A DNA stretch of 41,848 nucleotides from DASWHK01 sp036398215 (GTDB lineage Bacteria; Acidobacteriota; UBA890), in assembly GCA_036398215.1 (NCBI GenBank), contig DASWHK010000188.1, positions 1 to 41,848 on the forward strand, written 5' to 3'. Below are positions 1-7,377 of the stretch, piece by piece (the first letter of the stretch is position 1; every line of letters starts with the position of its first letter). The notes under the pieces are model-generated. The model saw only the letters and a program-made list of their open reading frames with translations. It was not told where the DNA came from and ran no database searches. A program made the translations under genes and the position numbers.

Positions 1-56
1 ACCCAGACGGTCAGCGAGTCGAGCGCCGGGCCGTGGGCCGAGGCATCGATGGGCAT
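1..56 (-). CDS. ctaC: Probable cytochrome c oxidase subunit II, N-terminus only (cut by window edge)
   Basis: Reading the minus strand from an ATG at 56 gives MPIDASAHGPALDSLTVW, which is open to the window edge. The start resembles the short pre-membrane segment of bacterial oxidase subunit II (a few polar residues, then S/A-H-G-x-x-[IL]-D before the first helix). The gene lies directly downstream of subunits I, III and IV on the same strand, where subunit II would otherwise be missing. Only 18 codons are visible, so no copper site can be checked. An in-frame TTG about five codons upstream is another possible start. The call rests mainly on context. Confidence 0.42.
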   Translation of the reverse strand, partial: MPIDASAHGPALDSLTVW

Positions 57-80
57 CCACCGCGACAAGAGTGCTTGCAT

Positions 81-347
81 CTACCGAACGCCTCCGTTGA
101 TCACCGAGAACGAGTCCTTGCGATCCTGATAGTCCCTGGTACGCCGCCGGATGCTGACGAACAGCGCGACGAAGCCGATCTGCACCGCGCCGACGAAGCC
201 GAGCAGCACGAGGATGCCGTTGTTGACGCCGGTGGCCATCGGCGAGTCACTGGCGCCGAAGCACACCGGGCAGGCCAGCGCCGGCTCGACCGCCAGCAGC
301 GCCGCCGCCGCCGCCCCCAATACTCCGATTGTCAGCCGTCGTTTCAT
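81..347 (-). CDS. Small secreted/membrane protein with CPVCFG motif in oxidase operon
   Basis: Unrecognised protein of about 88 residues. From the ATG at 347 it starts MKRRL, followed by a hydrophobic stretch and an AxA-type cleavage site just before CPVCFG. A second hydrophobic segment of about 20 residues (roughly 43-64) is followed by an Arg-rich tail, giving one membrane helix with a basic cytoplasmic end. The Cys-Pro-Val-Cys pair next to the cleavage site could bind copper or be redox active; this is inference. An ATG at 362, one base after the preceding stop, is an alternative start, but it puts five extra charged residues before the signal peptide. It lies between the oxidase subunit genes and probable ctaC, so a role in oxidase assembly or stability is plausible. 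Confidence 0.7.
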   Translation of the reverse strand: MKRRLTIGVLGAAAAALLAVEPALACPVCFGASDSPMATGVNNGILVLLGFVGAVQIGFVALFVSIRRRTRDYQDRKDSFSVINGGVR

Positions 348-363
348 CTCAGAGCGCCTCATC

Positions 364-609
364 TCAGAGCCCCAGCTCCTCGACCTTGCGGATGAACTTG
401 AGCCCGTAGCCCAGCAGCACGAAGCCGAAGGCGAAGAAGAAGATGCCCAGCGCCAGGCTGCCGTGGTTGTTCCCCGCCATGTACTGGCGCACCCCCCAGC
501 CGCCGACGAACATCGCCAGCAGGATGCAAACCGCGATGAACAGGACGTGGAAGGCCTTCAGCGACATTGGTCCGTGGCCCCCATCCTCGGTGTGCCCGAT
601 GCCCTCCAC
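364..609 (-). CDS. Small two-helix membrane protein of the oxidase operon
   Basis: Hypothetical protein of up to 81 residues with two predicted membrane helices (about 20-40 and 52-70) and a short charged C-terminus. I do not recognise the family. The GTG start at 609 has GGAGG about ten bases upstream; an ATG at 567 (MSLKAFH) is an alternative. Choosing 609 adds a 14-residue Gly/His-rich leader that closely resembles the end of the upstream ctaF product, because this segment is the third unit of a 42-bp tandem repeat. Its position within a cytochrome c oxidase operon suggests an accessory subunit or assembly factor. Confidence 0.65.
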   Translation of the reverse strand: MEGIGHTEDGGHGPMSLKAFHVLFIAVCILLAMFVGGWGVRQYMAGNNHGSLALGIFFFAFGFVLLGYGLKFIRKVEELGL

Positions 610-692
610 ATTTCAATGGCCTCCGCCCTCAGGGTCCCCGACGCCTTGCACATTTCAGTGGCCTCCGCCCTCGGGATGCCCGACCCCTTCCA
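567..692 (-). repeat. Three tandem 42-bp units spanning the ctaF stop codon
   Basis: Units lie at 651-692, 609-650 and 567-608. The first is the end of ctaF, encoding M-E-G-V-G-H-P-E-G-G-G-H-stop. The second reads V-Q-G-V-G-D-P-E-G-G-G-H-stop in the same phase. The third reads V-E-G-I-G-H-T-E-D-G-G-H-G-P, its stop codon having become GGA, so it runs into the next membrane protein. Units 1 and 2 are close; unit 3 is more diverged (about two thirds identical to unit 2). Confidence 0.85.
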
Positions 693-1002
693 TCGTGAAG
701 CGCTGGCCGACGTCGTCGAGGTAATTCTCCGCCGGCATGAACATCAAGACGGCGAAAAAGAAGACGGTCAGCAGGAGCACCGCGTAGATCAGCTTCTCCT
801 CGGAGATCAAGTGCATGAAGAACAGCGCCACCAGCGACCCCTTGGCGACCGCGATGATCATCGCCAGCGTCACCGCCGCGCCGGTGTTGAGGTCGAGATA
901 GCTGATCCCCACCGTGACCACGGTCAGTGCCGCCAGGGCGACGAACACCAGGATGTAGGTGCGCGTCTCCTTCTTGATGTCCTCCGGACTGTGTCCGCCC
1001 AT
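655..1002 (-). CDS. ctaF: Cytochrome c oxidase subunit IV (small membrane subunit)
   Basis: A 115-residue protein of the bacterial Cox4/CtaF type: short polar N-terminus, then three hydrophobic helices (about 17-37, 44-66 and 73-93). The middle segment contains the K-G-S-L-V-A-L-F-F-M-H pattern usual for this family, including the conserved Phe-Phe-Met-His. It is a structural subunit of the heme-copper oxidase in the cytoplasmic membrane. It follows ctaE by 54 bases on the same strand. Its C-terminal tail is extended by a Gly/His-rich segment (EGVGHPEGGGH) that is duplicated in tandem downstream. Confidence 0.9.
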   Translation of the reverse strand: MGGHSPEDIKKETRTYILVFVALAALTVVTVGISYLDLNTGAAVTLAMIIAVAKGSLVALFFMHLISEEKLIYAVLLLTVFFFAVLMFMPAENYLDDVGQRFTMEGVGHPEGGGH

Positions 1003-1056
1003 CAGCTCCTCCTGCTCCCCGCTCGTCGCGGCGCGGAGAGGATGCTCGTCACGTTC

Positions 1057-1641
1057 TCAAAGCAGATAAAGGCTCGGAAACAAGAAGATCCACACCAGGT
1101 CGACGAAGTGCCAGTAGAGGCCCGTGGTCTCGATGCGGTTGGTGAAGCGGGCCGGCTCGCTCTTCCACATCTTGGCGCCGGGGCCGATCAGGTAGGCGAT
1201 GACCACCATGCCGCCGAGCACGTGCAGGCCGTGCAAGCCGGTGAGCGTGAAGTACACGGCCATGTAGTTGTTGGTCCATGGATACAGGCCGTGGCTGAAC
1301 TCGGTGCTGTACTCGATGGCCTTGACGACCATGAACCCCGCCGCCAGCAGGAACGTCAGCGCGAAGTAGAGGCGGAACTTGGCGAAGTCCCGCAGCCGCA
1401 GCGAGGCCCACGACAGCACCACGGTGACGCTCGAGGTGATCAGGATCATCGTGTTGAGCGTCGCCAGCGGCACGCTCATCGGCTCGGTGACCCAGTTCGG
1501 GTCGCCGGTGCGCAGCAGCACGTAGGTGGAGAAGAGCGCCCCGAACAGCATGACTTCCGAGGCCAGAAACAGCCAGATGCCGAGCTTGCCGTTGTACAGG
1601 CCGGTATCGGGCCGGGCCTCTACGGTGTAGGGAATCTCCAT
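1057..1641 (-). CDS. ctaE: Cytochrome c oxidase subunit III
   Basis: A 194-residue five-helix form of subunit III, the short version common in bacteria. Visible family marks are the G-K-L-G-I-W-L-F-L-A-S-E-V segment near residue 18, containing the conserved buried Glu, and the C-terminal L-Y-W-H-F-V-D-L-V-W-I-F-L-F-P pattern. The subunit packs against subunit I and stabilises turnover; it carries no metal. It begins six bases after ctaD ends, so the two are surely co-transcribed. Confidence 0.96.
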   Translation of the reverse strand: MEIPYTVEARPDTGLYNGKLGIWLFLASEVMLFGALFSTYVLLRTGDPNWVTEPMSVPLATLNTMILITSSVTVVLSWASLRLRDFAKFRLYFALTFLLAAGFMVVKAIEYSTEFSHGLYPWTNNYMAVYFTLTGLHGLHVLGGMVVIAYLIGPGAKMWKSEPARFTNRIETTGLYWHFVDLVWIFLFPSLYLL

Positions 1642-1647
1642 CGTTCC

Positions 1648-3459
1648 TCAGCCCTCCTGCGCGGCCACGTTCTGGGGCAGGAAATCGTCGCCGCGGCCCG
1701 GGACGCTGTACTCGTAGGGGCCGTGATAGACCACCGGGACGGTCGCGAAGTTGCCGTGGCCGAGCGGCGGCGAGGTGGTCGCCACCCACTCGAGGGTCGT
1801 CGCCTGCCAGGGGTTGGCGCCGACCCTGACGCCCTTGAAGATGCTCCAGAAGAAATTGAAGATGAACGGCAGCTGGGCCGCGAACAGCAGGAACGCCGAG
1901 TACGACATGAAGGCGTTCCAGTGCAACACGCCCTGGGCGTGCGAGTAGGTGGTGCCGCCGTCCCACAGCCGCCGCGAAACGCCGGCCAGCCCCTGCAGGA
2001 ACATCGGCCCGAAGACGCCGTTGATGAAGATCAGCGAGAAGAAGAAGTGGATCTTGCCGAGTGTCTCGTTCAGCCGCCGGCCGGTGACCTTGGGGAACCA
2101 GTAATAGATCCCCGCGAACAGCGCGAAGATCGTCCCCGGCGCCACCACGTAATGGAAGTGGCCGATGACGTAGTAGGTGTCGTGCAGGTGGATGTCGGCG
2201 GGCGACAAGCCGAGCGGCAGCCCGGTCAGGCCGCCGATGCCGAACATCGGCAGGAAGGCGAGGGCGAACAGCATCGGCGTGTTGAAGCGAATCGACGCCC
2301 CCCACAGCGACATCAGCAAAGCGGTCAGGATGATCACCGAGGGGATCGAGATGATCATCGTCGTGGTCTGGAAGAAGGCGTTCATCACCGTGCCCATGCC
2401 GGTCAGGAACATGTGGTGGGCCCAGACCACGAACGACATGAAGCCGATGAAAACGGCCGAGAAGACGATCGACCGGTAGCCCCACAGCGGCTTGCGGGTG
2501 TTGTTGGCGATCACCTCGGCGACGATCCCCATCGCCGGCAGGACCAGCACGTAGACCTCGGGGTGGGCGAGAAACCAGAACAGGTGCTGCCAGAGCAACG
2601 CCGTGCCGCCGCCGGCGATCTCGATGATCCGGCCGTCGACCACCAGGCCCGCGGGGGAGAAGAAGCTGGTGCCGGCGACCCGGTCCATGAGCTGGAAGAT
2701 GCCGGCCGCCTCCAGCGGCGGGAAGGCGAGCAGCAGCAGGAACGCGGTGACCAGCTGGGTCCAGACGAAGACCGGCAGCCGCATCCAGGTCATCCCCTTG
2801 GCGCGCAACTGGAAGATCGTGGTGATGAAGTTCACCGAGCCGAGCAGCGACGAGGTGATCAGGCAGACCATGCCGATCAGCCACCAGGTCTGCCCCTGGG
2901 TGGCGACGACGGTGGACAGCGGCGGGTACGACGTCCAGCCGGAGTTGGCGGCGCCGCCGGGCACGAAGAAGCTCGTCAGCATCACCACTCCGCCGATGAA
3001 GTAGACCCAGTAGCTCATCATGTTGAGCCTGGGGAAGGCCATGTCGGGGGCGCCGATCTGCAGCGGCACGACGTAGTTGCCGAAGGCGCCGACCGCCAGC
3101 GGCACCACGCCGAGGAAGACCATGATGGTCCCGTGCATGGCGCCGAGCTGGTTGTAGAACTCCGGCAGGACGATCCCTCCGGGGGCGTTGGCCTGGCCGA
3201 GGAGGCCGCCGATGAACGGCACCGGCGCGCCCGGATGGGCGAGCTGCCAGCGCATGATCACCATCAGCGTGAAGCCGAAGAGCAGAAACAGGAGCCCGGT
3301 GATCCCGTACTGGATGCCGATCACCTTGTGGTCCACCGAGAAGATCCACTTACGGATGAAGCTCTCCTCGTGGTGGTGCTCGTCCGCGGCGTGGCCCTGC
3401 TCGTGCGCCTCTTCCGTCAGATCGGGCGCTTCGTCGGGGTGCTGTTCGATAGGACTCAT
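1648..3459 (-). CDS. ctaD: Cytochrome c oxidase subunit I (aa3-type, A family)
   Basis: The catalytic subunit of the proton-pumping terminal oxidase, 603 residues with twelve predicted helices. Clear motifs are WFLAHPEVYVLVLPAMG (CuB His, cross-linked Tyr and the D-channel Glu of A-family enzymes), WAHHMF (the two other CuB His ligands), GAPDMAFPRLN (D-channel entrance Asp), and HLHDTYYVIGHFHYV (heme a and a3 ligands). The roughly 30 residues before the first helix are unusually rich in His and acidic residues (HEQGHAADEHHHEE) and could bind metal; this is inference. First gene of the oxidase operon. Confidence 0.98.
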   Translation of the reverse strand: MSPIEQHPDEAPDLTEEAHEQGHAADEHHHEESFIRKWIFSVDHKVIGIQYGITGLLFLLFGFTLMVIMRWQLAHPGAPVPFIGGLLGQANAPGGIVLPEFYNQLGAMHGTIMVFLGVVPLAVGAFGNYVVPLQIGAPDMAFPRLNMMSYWVYFIGGVVMLTSFFVPGGAANSGWTSYPPLSTVVATQGQTWWLIGMVCLITSSLLGSVNFITTIFQLRAKGMTWMRLPVFVWTQLVTAFLLLLAFPPLEAAGIFQLMDRVAGTSFFSPAGLVVDGRIIEIAGGGTALLWQHLFWFLAHPEVYVLVLPAMGIVAEVIANNTRKPLWGYRSIVFSAVFIGFMSFVVWAHHMFLTGMGTVMNAFFQTTTMIISIPSVIILTALLMSLWGASIRFNTPMLFALAFLPMFGIGGLTGLPLGLSPADIHLHDTYYVIGHFHYVVAPGTIFALFAGIYYWFPKVTGRRLNETLGKIHFFFSLIFINGVFGPMFLQGLAGVSRRLWDGGTTYSHAQGVLHWNAFMSYSAFLLFAAQLPFIFNFFWSIFKGVRVGANPWQATTLEWVATTSPPLGHGNFATVPVVYHGPYEYSVPGRGDDFLPQNVAAQEG

Positions 3460-3687
3460 CCGATCTACCTTGCCTGCAGACTGTCGAGCCGGGCGGTTGC
3501 CGGTAGCCCGTGCTGCTCGCAGATGAGGAGAGCGGCGCGGTTGCTGGAGCCGGCGGACTCGCCGTGGATCATGTCGGTGAAGCCGCGCCCGCGTGCGGTC
3601 CGCGCTTCCCGCCCGGGGAGTCTACTGAACCCCCCAGGGAGTGGCAACTCGGAGGCGCCCGCCCCGGCGTTCGGCTATCCTCGCGGC
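3460..3687. other. Divergent intergenic region between ctaD and alaX
   Basis: About 230 bases separate divergent genes and should hold promoters for both. I see no convincing -35/-10 pair. On the minus strand a 35-codon frame (MIHGESAG... start near 3572, stop at 3465) ends six bases before ctaD. It could be a leader peptide, but nothing beyond its position supports this. Confidence 0.4.
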
Positions 3688-4596
3688 ATGACCGAGCTCC
3701 TCTTCCACACCGACAGCTACCTGCGCGAGTTCGAGGCCGAGGTCGTCGGGGTCGACACCGTGCGCAACGCCGTGCTCCTCGACCGCACGGCGTTCTACGC
3801 CGGCGGCGGCGGCCAGCCCTGCGACGTCGGGGAGCTGGGCCCGATCGGCGCGGCTTCGCCGCCGGAAGCCGGGGCGACCCCCGACGCCGCGGCGGCCATC
3901 GGCGCTGCCACGGTGTCGCCCCAGGACGCTGCAACCGCGACCCGCTGGCGGGTTACCGCGGTCAAGAAGGAAGGGAAGGATGTCCTCCATTTTCTCGCCG
4001 GCGCCGGGTCCAGCGTGTCGGTTGAGGCTTCGGGCGCCGAGGCATCGGACGCCACCGAGCCAGCGGCGGGCGCCCCGGGCGAGCTCCCCGTCGCCGGCGA
4101 CCGGGTCACCGGTGCCATCGCCTGGGAGCGCCGCTACCGGCTGATGCGCACCCACACCGCCATGCACATCCTCTGCGGCGTCGTCTGGCGCGACTACGGC
4201 GCCCAGGTCACCGGCGGCAACATGGAGCCGCTGGAGGGGCGCATGGACTTCGAGTTCGAGAACCTGCAGCGCGAGCTCGTCGACGAGATCGAGGCGAAGA
4301 TCAACGCCGAGGTCGAGGCCGCCCGCGAGGTGCGGGTGAAGATCCTGCCGCGCGCCGAGGCGGAGACGATCCCCGACCTCATCCGCACCAAGATCAACCT
4401 GGTTCCCGCGGCGATCACCGAGATCCGCACCGTCGAGATCGTCGGCCTCGACCTGCAGGCCGACGGCGGCACCCACGTCGCCAACACCCGCGAGGTCGGC
4501 CCCCTGCGCATCCTCGACTACAAGAGCAAAGGGCGGATCAACAAGCGCATCCGCATCGGGCTCGACGAGCGGCCGGCTCCGGCCGGCAACGAGTAG
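3688..4596 (+). CDS. Alanyl-tRNA editing protein (AlaX family)
   Basis: A 302-residue stand-alone editing domain that should hydrolyse Ser- or Gly-tRNA(Ala), restoring accuracy lost by AlaRS. The start MTELLFHTDSYL and the YAGGGGQPCD Gly-rich motif (37-46) are typical of the AlaX-M/L type. The metal site is HTAMH (His156, His160) plus the distal DGGTHV motif (259-264), where His263 is kept but Asp259 occupies the place of the usual Cys ligand. An Ala-rich, low-complexity insert lies between about residues 52 and 135, making the protein longer than usual. The ATG at 3688 is chosen because the family's N-terminus starts here, although the frame stays open far upstream. Confidence 0.92.
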   Translation: MTELLFHTDSYLREFEAEVVGVDTVRNAVLLDRTAFYAGGGGQPCDVGELGPIGAASPPEAGATPDAAAAIGAATVSPQDAATATRWRVTAVKKEGKDVLHFLAGAGSSVSVEASGAEASDATEPAAGAPGELPVAGDRVTGAIAWERRYRLMRTHTAMHILCGVVWRDYGAQVTGGNMEPLEGRMDFEFENLQRELVDEIEAKINAEVEAAREVRVKILPRAEAETIPDLIRTKINLVPAAITEIRTVEIVGLDLQADGGTHVANTREVGPLRILDYKSKGRINKRIRIGLDERPAPAGNE

Positions 4597-4792
4597 ATCG
4601 AGCGAAGGTTTCGTGGAACCCGCCGGGGCCGCCGAGCGTCTATCCATCTCAGAGGGCAGCACCCCGGCTCGAACGACTGCCCGCCGCTGACGGCCGGGGC
4701 GCTGCCCGATGCTTTCGAGAGCACAAGCACCGGACCCGAGCGGACCCCCGTTCGCCCCCCGCGACTCCGACAACCTGCGAGACCGACCCCCT
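4597..4792. other. Spacer between alaX and the ADOP permease
   Basis: About 200 bases. The permease frame is open from 4709, but the stretch before MSFFRD looks non-coding (Pro/Arg-rich and without family resemblance). No terminator or promoter could be recognised. Confidence 0.4.
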
Positions 4793-7210
4793 ATGAGCTT
4801 CTTCCGCGACATCCGCCACGGCGTACGCATGCTGATCAAGAGCCCGGGGGTCTCGGCGATCGCCGTCGTCGCGCTGGCCCTCGGCATCGGCGTCACCGCG
4901 ACCATGTTCAGCATCGTCTACGGGGCGCTGCTGCGCGGCCTGCCGTTCGAGAAGGCCGGCAGCACCTATGCGATCCGGCGCATCGACATCGAGAGCGGCG
5001 ACGGGGTCGGCATCCCGATCCACGACTACCTCGACTGGCGCGCCCGCCAGAGCAGCTTCGAGACGCTCGCCGGCTTCTACACCGGAACCGTGAACCTGCG
5101 CATCGGCGAGGCCGCGGAGCGCTACGACGGCTCCTTCGTGAGCGCCAACACGTTCGACGTCGCCGGCGTGCCGGCGGCGATCGGCCGCACGTTCCTGCCC
5201 GGCGAAGACACCCCGGCCGCCGAGCCCGTCATCCTTCTGAGCCACGAGCTGTGGCGCGACCGCTTCGGCGCCGACCCGGGCATCGTCGGCTGGACCGTGC
5301 GCGCCAACGGCGAGCAGATGACGGTCGTCGGGGTGATGCCGGAGGGCTTCTGGTTCCCGCTTCGATCGGATGTCTGGCTGCCGCTGCGGCTCGACGGCGT
5401 CGCGCTGCCGCGCGGCGAGGGGACCACGCTGAACGTCACCGGCGTTCTGCGCGAGGGCATCGACCTCGAGCAGGCGTCGGCGGAGATGTCGGCGATCGCC
5501 CGCCAGCTCGCCGACGAGCACCCCGAGACCAACGAGGACCGCACTGCCGAGATCATTCCCTTCGTCGAGCAGTACATCGGCGACGAGCCAGTGGCGCTGC
5601 TCTATACGGCGCTCGGCGCGGTCTTCCTGGTGCTGGCGATCGCCTGCGCCAACGTCGCCAACCTGCTGCTGTCGCGCGCCTTCGACCGCAACAAGGAGGT
5701 CGCGATCCGCACCGCGCTGGGCGCCAACCGCCGGCGGGTCATCGCCCAGATCCTCGCCGAGGCGGGGGTGCTGGCCGCTGCGGGGGCGGCCGCCGGCGTG
5801 GTCATGGCGCGCTTCGGGGTCGCCTGGTTCAACGCCGCCATCGCCGGCAGCGATCCGCCGCCGGTCATCGACATCCGGGTCGACGCGCCGATCCTGCTTT
5901 TCGTCCTCGGGGTGACCTCTCTGGCGACGCTGCTGGCCGGCACCCTGCCGGCGCTGCAGGTGACCCGCAGCAACCTCAACGAGGTGCTCGCCGACGAGTC
6001 GCGCGGCTCGTCGAGCTTCAAGATGGGGCGCCTGAGCCGCGGCCTCGTGGTCCTGCAGGTGGCGCTGTCATGCGGCCTGCTGGTCGCCGCCGGGCTGATG
6101 ATCAAGAGCGTCGTGAAGCTCGGCAGCGCCGATTGGGGGTTCGAGCCCGACGCGGTGTTCACCGCTCGCCTGGGCCTGTTCCCGAGCGACTATCCCGAGG
6201 TCGAGGACCGGCGGCGGTTTGTCGAGCAGCTGCACGCCCGGCTCGAGGGTCGCGCCGACGTCATCGCCGCCTCCCTGACCCCCAGCCTGCCGGTGACCGG
6301 CTCCAACGTGGGTCCGGTCCGCATCGAGGGGGAGAGCTACGCCGACGCCGGCGCTCAACCGCTCGCCCATCAAGCCGGCGTCACGCCGGGCTTCTTCGCG
6401 ACCTTCGACATCGACGTCTTGCAGGGCCGCGACTTCACGGTCGAGGATGCCGGCGACGGCCTTCCGGTGGCGATCGTCAACCAGAGCTTCGCCGACGAGC
6501 TGCTCGAGGGGCGCGATCCGCTCGGCAAGCGGTTCGCTTTCGGCTCCGCCGGGTCGGACGGCGCCGAGACCTGGCTTACCGTCGTCGGCGTGGTCCCCGA
6601 CCTCTACATGGACGGCCCGACCAACGAGCGGCCCGAGGGGTTCTACGTGCCGCTATCGCAGGCCGACGCCCAGTTCCTCAGCATCGCCGTGCGCACCCGC
6701 GGCGAACCACTCGCCTTCGCGCCTTCGCTGCGCCAGGAAGTGCTGGCGGTCGACCCCGACCTGCCGCTCTACTGGGTGCGCCCCATGACCGACGTGATCC
6801 ACGAGCAGACCTGGTTCTACTGGGTGTTCGGGACCCTGTTCACGATCTTCGGCTCGGTGGCGCTGCTGCTCGCCTCCGTGGGCCTCTACGGGGTCATGTC
6901 GTTCGCGGTCCGCCGGCGGACCGCGGAAGTCGGCATTCGCATGGCGCTGGGGGCGAGCTCCGGCGACGTCCTCGGGCTGGTGATCCGCCAGGGCCTGGTC
7001 CAGCTCGGCCTCGGCCTGGCGCTTGGCCTGCTGATGGCCCGCGGCCTGGCCAGCCTGCTCCAGGCGATCTTGTATCAGGTCGAGCCCACCGACGCGACGA
7101 CCTTCACGGCGATCGCCGGCACCCTTCTGGCCGTCGGTCTGCTCGCCTGCCTGGTCCCGGCGCTGCGCGCCGCCCGCGTCGACCCCATGATCGCGCTGCG
7201 CAATCCATAG
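4793..7210 (+). CDS. ABC transporter permease, duplicated MacB/FtsX (ADOP) type
   Basis: An 805-residue membrane protein with two MacB-periplasmic-core plus FtsX modules in tandem, the architecture called acidobacterial duplicated orphan permease. The N-terminus MSFFRDIRHGVRMLIKSP and the following V-A-L-A-L-G-I-G helix are typical. Each half has a large extracytoplasmic domain followed by FtsX helices (about 280-400 and 690-800), with the repeated R-T-A-E-V/K-E-V-A-I-R-x-A-L-G-A cytoplasmic motif (near 5697 and 6919). It should form a mechanotransmitting ABC complex acting on export or envelope processes; the substrate is unknown. No ATPase gene is adjacent, which is usual for the family. 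The ATG at 4793 is preferred over the open upstream frame. Confidence 0.93.
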   Translation: MSFFRDIRHGVRMLIKSPGVSAIAVVALALGIGVTATMFSIVYGALLRGLPFEKAGSTYAIRRIDIESGDGVGIPIHDYLDWRARQSSFETLAGFYTGTVNLRIGEAAERYDGSFVSANTFDVAGVPAAIGRTFLPGEDTPAAEPVILLSHELWRDRFGADPGIVGWTVRANGEQMTVVGVMPEGFWFPLRSDVWLPLRLDGVALPRGEGTTLNVTGVLREGIDLEQASAEMSAIARQLADEHPETNEDRTAEIIPFVEQYIGDEPVALLYTALGAVFLVLAIACANVANLLLSRAFDRNKEVAIRTALGANRRRVIAQILAEAGVLAAAGAAAGVVMARFGVAWFNAAIAGSDPPPVIDIRVDAPILLFVLGVTSLATLLAGTLPALQVTRSNLNEVLADESRGSSSFKMGRLSRGLVVLQVALSCGLLVAAGLMIKSVVKLGSADWGFEPDAVFTARLGLFPSDYPEVEDRRRFVEQLHARLEGRADVIAASLTPSLPVTGSNVGPVRIEGESYADAGAQPLAHQAGVTPGFFATFDIDVLQGRDFTVEDAGDGLPVAIVNQSFADELLEGRDPLGKRFAFGSAGSDGAETWLTVVGVVPDLYMDGPTNERPEGFYVPLSQADAQFLSIAVRTRGEPLAFAPSLRQEVLAVDPDLPLYWVRPMTDVIHEQTWFYWVFGTLFTIFGSVALLLASVGLYGVMSFAVRRRTAEVGIRMALGASSGDVLGLVIRQGLVQLGLGLALGLLMARGLASLLQAILYQVEPTDATTFTAIAGTLLAVGLLACLVPALRAARVDPMIALRNP

Positions 7211-7341
7211 CTACCGCTGGCCCGCTGCTCCCAACGCAAGCAAGCTGGCCCGCGACGGGACAGGGTCTCGATGCAGCTCGTTGGGATCGACGACGCGCAC
7301 CTCGCCGCTGGGAGCCTGCTGGAGCGCCAAGCAAGACTTGC
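7211..7341. other. Short interval downstream of the permease
   Basis: A GC-rich stretch without a recognisable gene. It holds a 30-codon plus-strand frame starting at 7270 (MQLVGIDDAH...) and running into the palindromic region, and a small perfect inverted repeat gcaag-a-cttgc at 7331-7341. Neither is convincing as a functional element alone; the frame could be gene debris. Confidence 0.3.
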
Positions 7342-7375
7342 TTTTACTCAGTACATTGAGTAAAAACACTCAATG
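7342..7375 (+). promoter_or_regulatory. Two nested inverted repeats immediately before the DUF4143 ATPase
   Basis: Perfect 9-bp arms ttttactca (7342-7350) and tgagtaaaa (7357-7365) flank gtacat. The right arm is shared with a second perfect repeat, cattgagt (7354-7361) and actcaatg (7368-7375). The block is strongly AT-rich in a GC-rich genome and ends two bases before the ATG at 7378. The arrangement of three half-sites looks like an operator for a dimeric regulator, or a recognition site of the encoded protein. There is no Shine-Dalgarno sequence, so a leaderless mRNA starting here is possible. Confidence 0.6.
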
Positions 7376-7377
7376 TC

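Noticed and set aside
3465..3572. 35-codon frame just upstream of ctaD
   Set aside because: Could be a leader peptide, but there is no clear ribosome site, hydrophobic segment or family resemblance.
151..3687. Very long plus-strand open frame over the cytochrome oxidase genes
   Set aside because: It is antisense to unmistakable ctaD, ctaE and ctaF, is rich in His/Arg/Gln/Glu without family resemblance, and stays open because of third-position GC bias. Only its last part (from 3688, alaX) is real.
7270..7362. 30-codon frame running into the palindrome before the DUF4143 gene
   Set aside because: No ribosome site and no resemblance to a known antitoxin or other small protein; ends inside a probable regulatory element.
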